DNA from: Nitzschia sp. DOCU1
Taxonomy: Eukaryota; Bacillariophyta; Bacillariophyceae; Bacillariales; Bacillariaceae
Length of the DNA: 64,000 nt
NCBI GenBank assembly: GCA_951394045.1
Contig: OX595999.1
Coordinates: 434,001-498,000 of the forward strand
Direction of reading: 5' to 3'
In this document: positions 18,495 to 29,438 of the stretch, in pieces
How the letters are laid out: every line of letters begins with the position of its first letter
Numbering within the stretch: position 1 is the first letter of the stretch
Notes under the pieces: model-generated
What the model was told of the DNA's origin: nothing
Seen by the model: the letters and a program-made list of their open reading frames with translations, nothing else
Databases searched by the model: none
Position numbers and translations under genes: made by a program

Positions 18495-20572
18495 GATAAA
18501 AGGTGAGGATATCGTTAGATGGCAAACTTTTGATGTGCGTTGTATGTAATTTATGACGGTGGATGAGGGGTAGGGCCCACACCAGAATTGCGTAGAAGCC
18601 GTTTTCGGAAGCCGGGAATTTGCCGGGAATTTGTTCGGATGATAGAGGACCAACTCGGTCGATCGATTGCATTCGGCAATTGCAGACTCAGCTAAAGTGT
18701 CAAGCGTTTTGTCTTTTGTACATGAAATTTACGTGTCATATATACCTAGGGGAATTTGGAGTACGTAGCAGAGCGATGACGGAAAAACACAAGGCCGAGA
18801 TCATATTCAAATGCGTTAAGTAAAAAGACACGTTGTCCGATGTGTCATATCGGGGCGATTGGAGAGCATGAATCGAGAACTTCATCCAATTTCGATTGGA
18901 TGAGTCCCCAGCTACGTCAGTCAGCGTTAAGTAATAAATACAATATTGGATTTAATGTCAGACACGAAAACAAATGGCCGCTCAGAACGTCAGGTGCAAC
19001 TCGCGTTCACCATTTATAGCTCGGGTGAGAACATGTCCATTAACACTGGTAACTCAACGTTTTGACGTGTTCGGATGCCGCATCAGGCGTACGTTTCGCT
19101 TCTGAATCTGAAGAAATTGACAGCAAGGGCCCAAAAGAAGTTCAGTCCTGTTGAGAAGTCCGACTTCAATTTCTCGCCGAAACGCGATTGGACGAGGCAG
19201 GAATCCACCTGATCGTTGTCACAAAGAGGAAAAGGGCGAAGCCCAGTCTGGAGATCCACGTTCTTCGGGAGAATCGAAACCTACCGGTAGGCATGAAAAA
19301 TCTGGAACTGGTGTCTTTCGTGGTAACTATTTACCGATGCCTGTTGCCTCGTGGAGATCCGATTGGTTTCTTGACAAAACCCTCTTCCGAAGATATGGAA
19401 TTGGTGTCGTTGCCTTCAAAACACTCCACAATTAGCACCGGCGTTCGGAGTGGGTCCGAGTGAACTGCACAAAATGCCCGATTTCGCAGGAGTATTATAA
19501 TAGTGGGTGTATTTGTGTCGGGGCAATAGCAGGAATAGACCATCTGGTTACCGGTAGTTCTCCTCTTTTAAAGTATAATAACCTAAGTGTACTCGGGTTT
19601 TAAAGTCGGATCCATTTCGCTTGCTATCTATCTTGAACCTTCTTTCGAGTCTCGCCTCGAACGCCGATACCATGAAGTGAGAAGCAACAGCATCTCCTGT
19701 CATCCGGTTCGCCCGTGCTTCAAAGAACAAGAAGAAGACTACCATCGTTCCTTTCATGCAAGTTTGACCGATCTAGCCGTTTTAGATGTGTCATTTGATC
19801 GCTCCCATTGGAAATCCGCCATGATGTCGAGAATCCCGGTTCTCGTCTCAAGGCGAAAGGTGGGGAATCTATTGTAGTAGCTCCTACCAGGTACAGGCAA
19901 TAAAGCCGCGAAGAACAAGATTGACAGCTGCCTAGTACTAGGAGCTACTACTACTAAATCACCAAATCTGGTACTAGCACCTTGACGCCTTGAGACCGAA
20001 GGTTTCGAAGGGTCGCGATTTTTTGCCAAATGTCTACCACGAGTCTACAGCTACCGGTAGCACAGTGCTGTTGACCGCAATAGCCAACAACAGTTTGCAG
20101 TTTGCAGTCGCTGTGCTCCAGCAGTAGTCCGTCATTCATGTACCTGGTAAGGCAGCAACAAGAAGAATCCTGGGATCGCTTCCCCCCACCGCGGCGATGT
20201 CGGAAGCCAAGCTCGAACAATTGGTTGATGCTCCTTCAATCAACGAAAGACACCACGACAGCAGCTGCTTCGTACTTTTTCCAACAAGCGTTGATATTGT
20301 GGGACGGAGCTTGGACGATTGGTGTGGTTGGAATTCGTTGTCGGAACGAAGTTTGACTCCTTTGACCTCGTGCGTCACCGAGGGCAACAAAAGCTTGTGT
20401 ACGTATGTTATTATCCTATTTGATACGAGTTGCTGGTACCTATCGTGGAAGAATTGGTGCCGATCCGCGGCGACCATTGCGACAAAAGCATGATGTCCTT
20501 GCTCGCAGTCCATTTGTATTCTCATCGGACCAGACAGGTACCCTTGCCATTCCATTTCACCTTTTGCAGACC
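18495..20572. other. Intergenic region of about 2 kb between the bZIP and Mic10 genes
   Basis: It contains promoters for two divergently oriented genes and no convincing coding sequence. Palindromic TACCGGTA motifs occur at 19282-19289, 19549-19556 and 20052-20059. An inverted repeat with arms GTAGTAGCTCCTA (near 19876) and TAGGAGCTACTAC (near 19938) could form a hairpin. Open stretches at 19151-19463 and 19587-19877 show no recognisable domain. Confidence 0.45.
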
Positions 20573-20925
20573 ATGAGTGAATCTCCAGACGCTTCCAGCC
20601 GCACTCCAGCTGCGTCATCGGCTTCTTCCTGGAAGCTGCCGGACGGTATTGAAGATCACATTGAATCAGGTGCGGCCCCAGACGCAAGTGCAGACCGACG
20701 GCGAATGTTACTCGCGGCAGCAAGAACTCACTTTCCCTTTTTTGTCTCTGCATTTATACAGGATTAATCAAAACAGCCATCGGGGTAGCTGTGGGAGGCG
20801 TGGTCGGTGTGGTCATGTTCCGATCAGGGAAAGGCATGCGGGCTGCCAGCGTAGCGACTGGAGTTGGTGTGGCTGCTGGATCAACCTATGAACGGATGTT
20901 GGCGCAATACGGTACAAAGGCATAA
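20573..20925 (+). CDS. MIC10: MICOS complex subunit Mic10, two exons, 86 aa
   Basis: Small mitochondrial inner-membrane protein that bends the membrane at cristae junctions. Exon 1 is 20573-20669 and exon 2 is 20762-20925, with a 92-bp GT..AG intron between; the spliced frame is in phase and ends at TAA 20923-20925. The protein begins MSESPDASSRTP and reads WKLPDGIEDHIESG before the junction. It then has a glycine-rich helix (AIGVAVGGVVGVVMFRSGKG) and a second one (SVATGVGVAAGSTYE). These two glycine-motif transmembrane hairpins separated by a short basic loop are the hallmark of Mic10. The length fits the family (75-100 aa). It is too short and too split to appear as one ORF. Confidence 0.85.
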
Positions 20926-21170
20926 GCTGGAGACTAATCCTCTTGGGATAGTACGAGAAAAAGCACGTGCAATACCTTAGAACCGACCCGCCACGGAAAG
21001 TGCTGTGTTACCGCTAACAGCCAGTCTGCCTTCTAGTGCCCGGAAATAACTCTAAACTTAGAACATTCAACTAAATCACAATTCCTATTTTGGTCATAGT
21101 ATACTTTCATTTAGATCCCTAGAATTCAAGTCATTTATCATTACAAGGTTCATTCTGTAGTCTCATAGCT

Positions 21171-24042
21171 TCATCCCGACTCCTGCTGCTGCATCTTTTT
21201 TCGCAAGTGCGGTGGGATGTATCTTTTGGGTTTGTCGCCCGAATCGGCCGAGGTAGATGTCGTTCCAGAGGAAACGGTAGTCGCCGTGGCATCATCCGCT
21301 ACCGGTGGTAAGTCGGGCTTGACTACAGGTGGAGCTGGGCTTGGCTTCTCTTCTGGAATTGAAGCCACCACTGGCCTTATGACTTCGAGTTTGGGTTCCG
21401 GCTTGGGAGGGGCCTTGGGCTCTTTGGCTTTCTTGTCCGATGCCTTGACACTGGCGTCTCCACGCAACTTGTTGGCTGTGTTAGTTCCACTGTCGTCAAT
21501 GCCCATTTGTGCCCGCATGTCCATCTTGAAGTTCATAATATCGCCCTGATACTTTGTAATGGTCTTGTTGTCGCAAATCCAAATTTCCTTGGCGACTTGA
21601 GAAATCAATCGCATGTCGTGGGAAACCAGCACCATACCACCTTCAAACTCATTAACTGCCTTGGCCAGAGCATCAATAGATTCCATGTCTGTGGTGTTTG
21701 GAAATGGATCGAAAGTTGTGGTTAGCCCAGCCTCAATCTTTCACAACAAAAGTTGCGCCCGGTTCTTTTCCTTCTACTCACCCAAGTGGTTGGTTGGCTC
21801 ATCCAAAAGAAGCTATTACAAAAAGAAAAGGGAAGAGTGCGTTAGCGACAGTACAATGCGCTGCAACCGACATCCCGCCGGGCCGCAAAGTACTTACGAT
21901 ATGAGGAACATCGCGCCCTAGCTTGGCAAAGACCACTCGAGACTTTTGCCCATCACTCAGCTCCGCCATTTTCTGTACTTGCTGCGATCCGGCCACTCCA
22001 AATCGCCCCAAATATTTGCGCTGCTCATCGCGAGGATCATTGGGATAGTGCGACTCAAAGAACTCCAGAGGCGTCATTTCCAAGTCCAGGACGTCGACGA
22101 AATGTTGCGTAAAACGTCCCAATTTCAAGTGACCGTGGGGTCGAATGTCCCCAGTCGTTGGAGCCAGTTCTCCCGCCATGAGTTTGACCAAAGTAGTCTT
22201 TAGATAGTGGAGAAGGTGAGAATGATGATGGACGAAAAGAAACAACGCGTCATATTATCAACCACACATAACACGTACTTTACCGGCACCGTTGGGACCC
22301 ACCAGAGCCACACGGGAGTCCAAATCGACACCAAAGTTAACATTAGTGTAGAGCGGTTCACATCCAGGGTATCCAAATGTTACATCGTGAAAGGCCAAGA
22401 CGGGCGGCGGCAAGTGCCCGGGATCCGTGAATTTGAAATTGAGTGGCTTTTCTTCTTCCGGCTTTTCCGTAAGTCCCGCCCGAATCATCTTTGCCAAAAC
22501 CTTTTCTTTCGATTGTGCTTGCTTGGCATTTTTGGCTGTACCGTGTCCGAACCTTGCAATGTACTCTTTCATGCTCTTGATTTGATCTTGTTCCCATCGG
22601 TACTGCTTCCATTGATTTTCTTCCTTTTCGCTCTTGGTCTTGACGAACTGATCGTAGTTTCCATCATAGTATACCAGTTTGCGTCGATTGGTAAAATGGA
22701 TCATGTGCGTGCAGACACTATTCAAAAAGTCCTGCGAATGCGACACCAACAACAAAATGCGGTTCCATCGGGAAAGATAATCCTCTAGCCAAATGACAGC
22801 CTCCATGTCTGTGGAAATTGGAAAACAGATCGGGCTTTCTAGTTAGGTGGCTTTGCCACAACACATCTTTCTTGACCCTCACGAAAACCTGTACTTACCC
22901 AAGTGGTTGGTCGGCTCATCCAACAGTAGACTGTTCAAGGGAGCAACAACCACGACAAGAATAAGTCAACGCATTTGGACACCCCATCCGTACCATTGGC
23001 ATTCAGGTCCCCTTTTCAGTTTGACTCACCATACCGGTTGAATAAACAAAGCTCGCGCCAACGAGACTCGCATACGCCATCCTCCCGAAAAATCCTTGGT
23101 CTTTTTCGATTGCATTTCATGCGTAAATCCCAACCCACTCAAAATCGATCGAGCTCGTACTTCTGCTGTGGCTGCATCCAACGCATCTAAACGTTCATAT
23201 ACCATATTCAAGGCATCCATAATTTCTTCTTGAATCTCTTCGACCGTCTTGACATCTTCTTCGCCGTCTTCACCAGTCGTAAAACGTTCGGGATTATCGG
23301 CTAGATCCCCCAGTAAATGATTCAGATCATCGGCTTGCTTCTCTAATTTGAGTCGTTCTTCATCCACACTCATGACAGCTTCCAACGCAGTCACCGTATC
23401 ACTAGGCTCAATTTCTTCCTTTAAAAAGAAAATATCAATCGAATTCGGAATCGGCACCGCCCTCGCTCCCAACGCCTTGAGAAGAGTCGATTTACCACAC
23501 CCATTTCTTCCAATCAGCCCGTAGCGATTTCCATGATTCAAGACAATTTCCGTTTCATCCAACAACAACGACCCCATGTGCTGTAGCGTGAAATTGGTCA
23601 CATTAATGTCTCGTGCTCTCGCATCGACACCTTTACGTGACGCCGAAAAGGTACAAATCGTACCCGCTGCTGCCAAGGCATCGGATGCGTCGTGATCAAT
23701 CCCATCATCGGCAGCTGCCACGTGTTGTTGATCGACTTGCGAAATCGTGTCCTTGGTTTTCTCCAAGACTTCCTTGGCGGATTTTCGTTCGTCCTTGTCG
23801 TCATCGTCGTCGCCTCCTTTGCCTTTGGCTTTTTTTTTGGCTTCGCGTTTTGCCTTGGCTTGAGCTTTCTTTTCTTCTTTGGAGAGCTTTTTTTCAAAGA
23901 CTCGTTCGTCACCTCCCCCCATGGCGACTTCACTCACCAAGGCGGTGGTATCGAGGGCCGTGTCATAGTTGGTGTTTTCCAGGGCCTTTTCAAAGGCAAA
24001 TTCGGCTTGACGAGCCTTTTTCTCGTGCCACTTGGAAGGCAT
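21171..24042 (-). CDS. ABCF2: ABCF2-like ATP-binding cassette protein, six exons, 807 aa
   Basis: Soluble twin-ABC ATPase of the ABCF family, which acts on ribosomes rather than in membranes. Exons: 24042-23030, 22930-22899, 22808-22279, 22197-21898, 21812-21782 and 21688-21171; introns of 81-99 bp, all GT..AG, all in phase. The N-terminus is Lys-rich. The first ABC has Walker [10 protein letters not shown] at 178-186 and signature FSGGWRMR; the second has GPNGAGKTT and LSDGQKSR. Both Walker B segments read [11 protein letters not shown] and are assembled from micro-exons of 32 and 31 nt. The order of motifs and the block [19 protein letters not shown] match ABCF2. The C-terminal tail is Pro/Ala-rich and ends in [11 protein letters not shown], a motif also seen in RNA-binding proteins, suggesting an added RNA or ribosome contact. 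Confidence 0.92.
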
Positions 24043-24880
24043 TGCTGGTACGACTACTTAGCTACTACACGTAAAGCGTAAGAAACAAGGGGGACAAGCA
24101 AGTAGTAGCAAGGGGATGCTACTACTACTTGTTGCTGGATGTGATGGATAGGATGTGCCAATCGCAATAAAAAAGTCTTTCAACGCTTGGATCGCATTGT
24201 TATTATTAATACTACTGCACATACTGACGCCGAGAAGAAATCTTCCCGCGCAAATTTGCGGCGGATCTTCTTCGCGAGGATCCTCGCCACGCAAGCACGG
24301 GCAGACAGACGAATGGCGGGCAATGCTTGTTTTGGCCGCGGGGGAAAATGACACTACAAATGATTGTAAGTACAATAGGTATATATCGTAGCACAAAGCT
24401 TGCCACTAGAGTGGGAGTTGCCACTCTACTCGGAGTGTGAGTTAAAGCCATGACACGTATTAATATTCGTGGCAAATAGTCACTTTTCACTTTAGTTGGG
24501 GCTTCCGTAAGATTCTCAGATCAAGCACAGCTTACGACGCAACAATTGGAGTCGTTTAGCTTCTTGCTGCAGTGGTAGTAGCTTGGTGGCAAACCATGCT
24601 AGCGTTCTTTCCGGAACAACAATCACATTGTAAAAATAGAGCTAGTAGTGCATCCATAGCTACGATACGCTAGATTGCAAACATACGCTATATTACAAGA
24701 ATATCTTTACTCTAAAATATTGGTGGAATTCGTATGAAATAGGAGAGAAAGCCCATGATTGTTCCTCTGGTTGGTGGTAGATCCTCATCATCGTTAATAT
24801 CTTGTTCCTTTGTAATTCCCAAGCTATCAGCGCGTGATTGTTTCATTGGATTATTGGATCCTTATGACAGTCGTTGTCTC
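24043..24880. other. Intergenic region upstream of ABCF2
   Basis: No gene is seen. The segment next to 24042 should be the ABCF2 promoter and 5' UTR; the distal part is the 3' side of the NTF2-like gene. It is rich in short CTA/TAG-type words. Confidence 0.45.
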
Positions 24881-25390
24881 TCAAGATCCTACGACAGTGG
24901 CGGCAGGATCCGCAGTGGGAATCGAAACGACAGCGGGCACGGGAAAGGCTTTGACGGTGCTCGTTTCCGCTCCAATTTGTCGCTTGAGCTCATCTAGATC
25001 GCCTACCACGCAAATTTCGGCAATCTTAAGGTTCTTGGCATCGCCGTTAAATTTGAAAAAGGCCGCCACCGTAAAGTGTACTTCATAGCCCGAACCCTCC
25101 ACTCCAAAAAAACTGCTTCGGTGAATGCCTCGGCAGGTGATACGAACCGAAGCTTTCTTGTCGTCCTTGGAGACAATCATTTCGTCAATTTCCACAGTGT
25201 ATTTCCCTAGAGCCTTGCGAACTGCCCGCATGTACTCCAATAAACCTTGGATTCCAGTGCGCGGACGACTGCCAAAGACGCCACGAAACTTGACATTTTC
25301 GTCGACGAGCTCACGGACGACGGCTTCGCCATTCTCGCCCTTGTTCAGGCCTTGATAATAATACTTCTCCAAAAGTTGCTCAGGAGTCAT
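24881..25390 (-). CDS. NTF2-like/SnoaL-type small protein (169 aa)
   Basis: Single exon from the ATG at 25390. The start LLEKYYYQGLNKGENGEAVVRELVDENVKFRG, with helix then strand and the recurring 'E/D-x-V-x-F-R' turn, and the later strands VRITCRGIHRSSFFGVEGSG and VHFTVAAFFKFNGD, follow the cone-shaped NTF2-like fold used by SnoaL polyketide cyclases and many small scavenger enzymes. The last 30 residues are Ala/Val/Pro-rich and probably disordered. No signal peptide. Function cannot be deduced from the fold; enzymatic and carrier roles both occur. Confidence 0.65.
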   Translation of the reverse strand: MTPEQLLEKYYYQGLNKGENGEAVVRELVDENVKFRGVFGSRPRTGIQGLLEYMRAVRKALGKYTVEIDEMIVSKDDKKASVRITCRGIHRSSFFGVEGSGYEVHFTVAAFFKFNGDAKNLKIAEICVVGDLDELKRQIGAETSTVKAFPVPAVVSIPTADPAATVVGS

Positions 25391-25448
25391 TGTATTGTAA
25401 TACGGTCAATCAACAAGCCTGTGTTGTGATGGCAGGAGACAGAGAGTT

Positions 25449-25470
25449 GTCGTCGTCGTCGTCGTCGTCG
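25449..25470. repeat. (GTC)7 microsatellite
   Basis: A run of seven GTC triplets in the 5' flank of the NTF2-like gene, 59 bp upstream of its ATG. Confidence 0.9.
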
Positions 25471-25672
25471 ATGGGGCAAAAATGTGACCGAGGTTTTCTG
25501 GCAAACCACACGTTGAAAAAAGTGTTGAGAACCAAAAACCGGGCAAGATCCTAACATCTGGCGAATTTTCCGGTCATCTTTGGCCGACATTTACACTACT
25601 ACCCCTCTGGTAAGAAGTCTACGTACCGAGAGTGGGGTCATGGACTTACTCGACAACTTTCGGCAAGTCCAG

Positions 25673-25768
25673 AGAGCCAAATATTTTCACATAAATATTT
25701 GTTTGCACAAGTCGACGACGAGAGCCAAATATTTTCACATAAATATTTGTTTGCACAAGTCGACGACG
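25673..25768. repeat. 48-bp tandem duplication
   Basis: Two copies of a 48-bp unit start at 25673 and 25721. Each contains two AAATATTT palindromes separated by CACAT-type spacers and ends in GTCGACGACG. It lies between the NTF2-like gene promoter and the end of the recombinase ORF. Confidence 0.9.
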
Positions 25769-25788
25769 AGAGGACATTATATGCATTA

Positions 25789-28485
25789 CTAAACGTCGAT
25801 GACACTGTCATTGCTATTGATACTCCTTTCTTCTGTATCACCATCCCCTTTGCTCTTTTTGAGGATATACCTCGCCATGGTGGACCATCCAATCTTGGAC
25901 CAGTTTCGCTTTCTACCTTTCGGGGTCTGGTTTGTGATGCTTCCAAACGCAGCCTCTCTGGCCCCATAAAATGCATTGTTGGTGTCCTCCCGAGTTGGGT
26001 TTGTTTTCAGCAAACCCAACTCAGCAGCTGCTGCATCCAAGAGGTTGAAGATCCGTTTAACCTCCACAAGATTCTTCACATACCGCTTCTTATCCCCCTT
26101 GAAACATGAAACATCCCTACGCTCAAGCTTCTTCAATGGAGAGATCTTTTTTTCCTCGTCCCCGTGGTGCCAATATTGGTACACATGAAGAAGAGATCCC
26201 ATTGGAAATATCCAGTCCGGTGGCACACGACGGAATTCCCCTGCAATAAGCCATCGCTGGTATGCTGTTGATTGCCCACCTTCAATTGATGCCATGGCCT
26301 GTTGCTGCCCTTGCTGCGTAGCCAAGAATAGGTCTTTGAGTTTCTGCAGCTCTTGTTGAATGCTGAATTGTTCGGTCCGAACCACTTGGTGCATCCTGGA
26401 CTCAGATAGATTCCCGCACATTGTTCGATCATCCATCATTTTTTCCATTTCTGGGATCACCGCCTTGATTAACGTTTTGAGCTCTTCGTTCCCTGCAAGC
26501 AACATGGCGTGGGGAGGGATTCCAGTTGCGTATGCCTGCCCACCATTCTCCCAGGGCAGTGATATCTTCACAAACTCTGACAATGGCTGGAATTGTGAGC
26601 TTGTGAACAATGGACTATTGCGGATAGGCGAATTCAGAGGGTAGGACTCTGCGACTGCACTACGATGTTTCAAATGGCTTGCAAGGCCGATTCTCAGAAA
26701 CACTCGCACAGTGGGGATGGCATCGATTTGAGCTTTTCCGAATAATAAATCTAGAGCTCCATTCACTCTAGAGTCCACCCTGGCTTTCTCTGCAGCCAGC
26801 TCAGTGTCCGTCATTCCATCCTTCACTGGCACAAAATCAGGGTGCGATGCTGCAAACTCGGGCTGGTTGATAGGAAGGCCACTCAAGACACGGCCACAAT
26901 AATGGTCGCCAGCTCGCTCGTGCAGCACGTAGATATCCCTTACAGCCCCCATTGTGTGCCCGCCACGAATACAAGTGGCTGCTGCACTTGGACCAGGGGT
27001 TGACCCGGAACTCATAAACGATATGGCGCCTTTGCGCCATGAATGTATGCCTATATCCTCCACCTCATAGCCGAATTGCCCCAGCTCCTCCTTGTGCTTA
27101 GTCAGAAGCTTAATCATAATCTTGGAGAAGCGGCTTTTAACCGACTCGCCTTTTCCCTGAGTGGGAAAGAGTGGACCGTCGCAGTCGGCAAGTACACCTG
27201 GAAAGCAGACCAAATATTCAAACGTTGCTGACATGTAGTCAGCACGATAATCAAAAGGATTAGCATACACGTGTCGTGGCTTTTTCTTTCGCCGGTCCTC
27301 TCCCTCTTGATCTTCCTTTGAATGGGCAAATGGAATTCCAGTTGAATCTGCACGGAAGATCAAGTGCTTTGTATGAATCCTAGCTGTAGAGTCACCACGA
27401 CACGCAAGGTTCCATGTATGTACACTGTAGGCCCGTGCAAATGCTGCTTCTTTTGACCCTTCATTGACGCACCATTCGTTGAACTTGCAGTAAAGATTGT
27501 ATGGCAGCTCCCGCTTGCCCTCTTCTATGTTACCTTCACCTGCTTGTCTAGCTACACTTGACACTCGCTGGACACCTTTCAGAATTTCCCCCACGCCCGT
27601 GGTAAACTTTCTACTCATATCAACATCATATCGCCGGTACAAGTGCGACAGACCTGATCGCATGCTCTTGTAGCCAGTACGAGCCAAAAGTTTGCCATCT
27701 TGTTTTCGCCTGCTGCACATATACTCGCCAAATATATCTGGTGTGATCTTGTCAAAGTCCACTGTCTGCTGACCCGGGGGGTGCCCTCCTACGCCAAGAC
27801 TTTCACCAATGAACTTTTTAAGTTCAACATTGCGGAATTCTTCTTGAAGGATATCACATTCAGGCTGTGATAATCCTTCACACTTTTTCAACAATTTATT
27901 GGGGTACTCGATGTCCTTTTCATGTTCCTCCAACAAGAGATTGAAATTTGCAGTTAAGCACGGATTGACGTATTCACTCCGGTAGAGCCACAGGATGAAG
28001 CGTTCGTTCTCTTTCCCATGCTTGTAGTATGTAGCTGGGGCACGGGAGTTGCTTTTCACATGATCCAAATTCATGTTGTTTCGAATCGCCTGCCTCAGAT
28101 CTTCATTGTGCTGGTCAGCAGGCGGTGGTCGCCTAGACCTTCTTAGAGGAGTTCTGTTGTCTCTTGCATCGTTGTCAGCATCGTCGTCGTCGTTGGCATT
28201 ATCGTCGGCATCGTCGTCGGCATCGTCGTCGGCATCGTCGTCGGCATCGTCGTCGGCATCATCGTTATTTTCTTCGGCTACTGCTGCATTGGCCGCGACG
28301 CACTTATAGCACCTGTGGTTTAAATGGTCAGGATGGTCCCCAACAAATACACCACAGCAGGCGTGGACATTCTGGTGGCAATCAATGCATCGCTCGTTAT
28401 TTGTCGCCTGCTTTGTAGTTGGGTGCTTGCAGTCATCCCCTAGAGCGCAAATAGCATTGCGTGGGCCTCGTGGTTCTTCTGACAT
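25789..28485 (-). CDS. Crypton-like tyrosine recombinase (about 898 aa)
   Basis: DNA cut-and-rejoin enzyme of a Crypton-type mobile element. The N-terminus is Cys/His-rich (CALGDDCKH, CIDCHQNVHACCG, HRCYKC), a likely zinc-binding domain. An Asp/Ala repeat encoded by tandem 12-mers (about 28190-28262) follows. The recombinase core shows Arg I in NLACRGDSTAR, the His-x-x-Arg box in IHSWRKGAISF, a third His in IRGGHTMGAV and the Tyr nucleophile in RDIYVLHERAG, followed by DHYCGRVLSGLP as in stramenopile Crypton proteins. The C-terminus (DWIFPMG, YQYWHHGD, RNWSKIGWSTM) resembles the GCR1-type DNA-binding domain. The frame is open to an ATG at 28812, but the zinc domain begins right behind the ATG at 28485, which is preferred. 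The ORF is intact. Confidence 0.8.
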   Translation of the reverse strand: MSEEPRGPRNAICALGDDCKHPTTKQATNNERCIDCHQNVHACCGVFVGDHPDHLNHRCYKCVAANAAVAEENNDDADDDADDDADDDADDDADDNANDDDDADNDARDNRTPLRRSRRPPPADQHNEDLRQAIRNNMNLDHVKSNSRAPATYYKHGKENERFILWLYRSEYVNPCLTANFNLLLEEHEKDIEYPNKLLKKCEGLSQPECDILQEEFRNVELKKFIGESLGVGGHPPGQQTVDFDKITPDIFGEYMCSRRKQDGKLLARTGYKSMRSGLSHLYRRYDVDMSRKFTTGVGEILKGVQRVSSVARQAGEGNIEEGKRELPYNLYCKFNEWCVNEGSKEAAFARAYSVHTWNLACRGDSTARIHTKHLIFRADSTGIPFAHSKEDQEGEDRRKKKPRHVYANPFDYRADYMSATFEYLVCFPGVLADCDGPLFPTQGKGESVKSRFSKIMIKLLTKHKEELGQFGYEVEDIGIHSWRKGAISFMSSGSTPGPSAAATCIRGGHTMGAVRDIYVLHERAGDHYCGRVLSGLPINQPEFAASHPDFVPVKDGMTDTELAAEKARVDSRVNGALDLLFGKAQIDAIPTVRVFLRIGLASHLKHRSAVAESYPLNSPIRNSPLFTSSQFQPLSEFVKISLPWENGGQAYATGIPPHAMLLAGNEELKTLIKAVIPEMEKMMDDRTMCGNLSESRMHQVVRTEQFSIQQELQKLKDLFLATQQGQQQAMASIEGGQSTAYQRWLIAGEFRRVPPDWIFPMGSLLHVYQYWHHGDEEKKISPLKKLERRDVSCFKGDKKRYVKNLVEVKRIFNLLDAAAAELGLLKTNPTREDTNNAFYGAREAAFGSITNQTPKGRKRNWSKIGWSTMARYILKKSKGDGDTEERSINSNDSVIDV
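28190..28262 (-). repeat. Coding 12-bp tandem repeat (Asp-Asp-Ala-Asp)
   Basis: About six copies of a TCGTCGTCGGCA unit inside the recombinase ORF encode an acidic DDAD repeat. Slippage in this tract would change the linker by four residues at a time and keep the frame. Confidence 0.85.
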
Positions 28486-29438
28486 TTTAAGGAGGGCTCG
28501 AATTGTTTTGTGGCCAATGCGCCAAAAGGAGTGCAGGATAATAATGTCGTCCCGGATGGCCGACAAAACTGAAGGAGCCTTGGCTGAAAAAATAATTTGA
28601 CGTGATTTTCCTGGAATCAAGGGGGCTTGGGAGCCCAGTCTCTTTTGCCTTTTTCCGGCCAAACTGGACGACAAAAACCGCGTAGAATATCGCGCGGTGA
28701 CCGGAAAAAGGCGAAGATCCGTCTTCTCCACTTTCCGACCATCTGGGTATTCCGCGTGACTCAAAATAAAAGTACCGTACTTTTTGCATTGATCGATTCC
28801 CCCTTGTCCCATACCCCCCTCTGCTAAGTAAGCATTCGACTATGAGAAATTATGTATTTTCATATTCTAAGTAACTCATTTTATCTGAGAAATGTACGTA
28901 AGAATACTAAAATTCTCCGTTCTCCAATTACAGGTTTGGCGGGTATTTCACTCCAAAAATTACGGTAGTAGACTGTGGTGTAACACGACTCCGACGAGCT
29001 CGCGCGCCGGACGACCGACCAAAATTCATAGCATTGAAAAGCCGTCGAACGAGGCGTAGTACATGCGATCTTATTGCAACCTTTCATTATCATCTACCCG
29101 TAGCTAGCCCCGGGTGACTATTTCTTTGCAGGGACTAACAAAAGGGGAGAGTTGGCTTGTGATTGTCTTTCTTCCTACTCTTTGTTAAGAGATGCAATGG
29201 GCATCTCCGCTAATGCGTTGCCACAAAGCTACATTTTAGTCAAACAAGTCAATCCCGGATTCATATCCTCTCGGTTCAAACTCGCTAGCTAGTAGGGCAA
29301 GTTCTGCAGTTGGTTCACTTGAAAATCTGAAATAAGCGTCGCCAGATGACAGCGTTTCTCTAGAGTTGCAAGCACCATATACTAAAACAAAAGGATCATT
29401 GGAGTGATCCAAAGGGCAGTTTCGCAAGTAGTAGTACC
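28486..29438. other. Region between recombinase ORF and amidoligase gene
   Basis: It holds the 5' flank of the recombinase element and the promoter of the plus-strand gene. A 12-bp perfect inverted repeat, GCCTTTTTCCGG (28647-28658) and CCGGAAAAAGGC (28701-28712), lies in the presumed leader of the recombinase transcript. The minus frame stays open to 28812 but shows no domain. No other gene is seen. Confidence 0.5.

Noticed and set aside
20136..20753. 205-codon minus-strand ORF with an ATG, antisense to Mic10 exon 1
   Set aside because: No recognisable domain, and it overlaps the strongly supported Mic10 exon 1. It is most likely chance.
28073..28418. Plus-strand Ser/Ala and Arg/His repeat ORFs opposite the recombinase
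   Set aside because: They are the antisense reading of the DDAD-coding 12-bp repeat.
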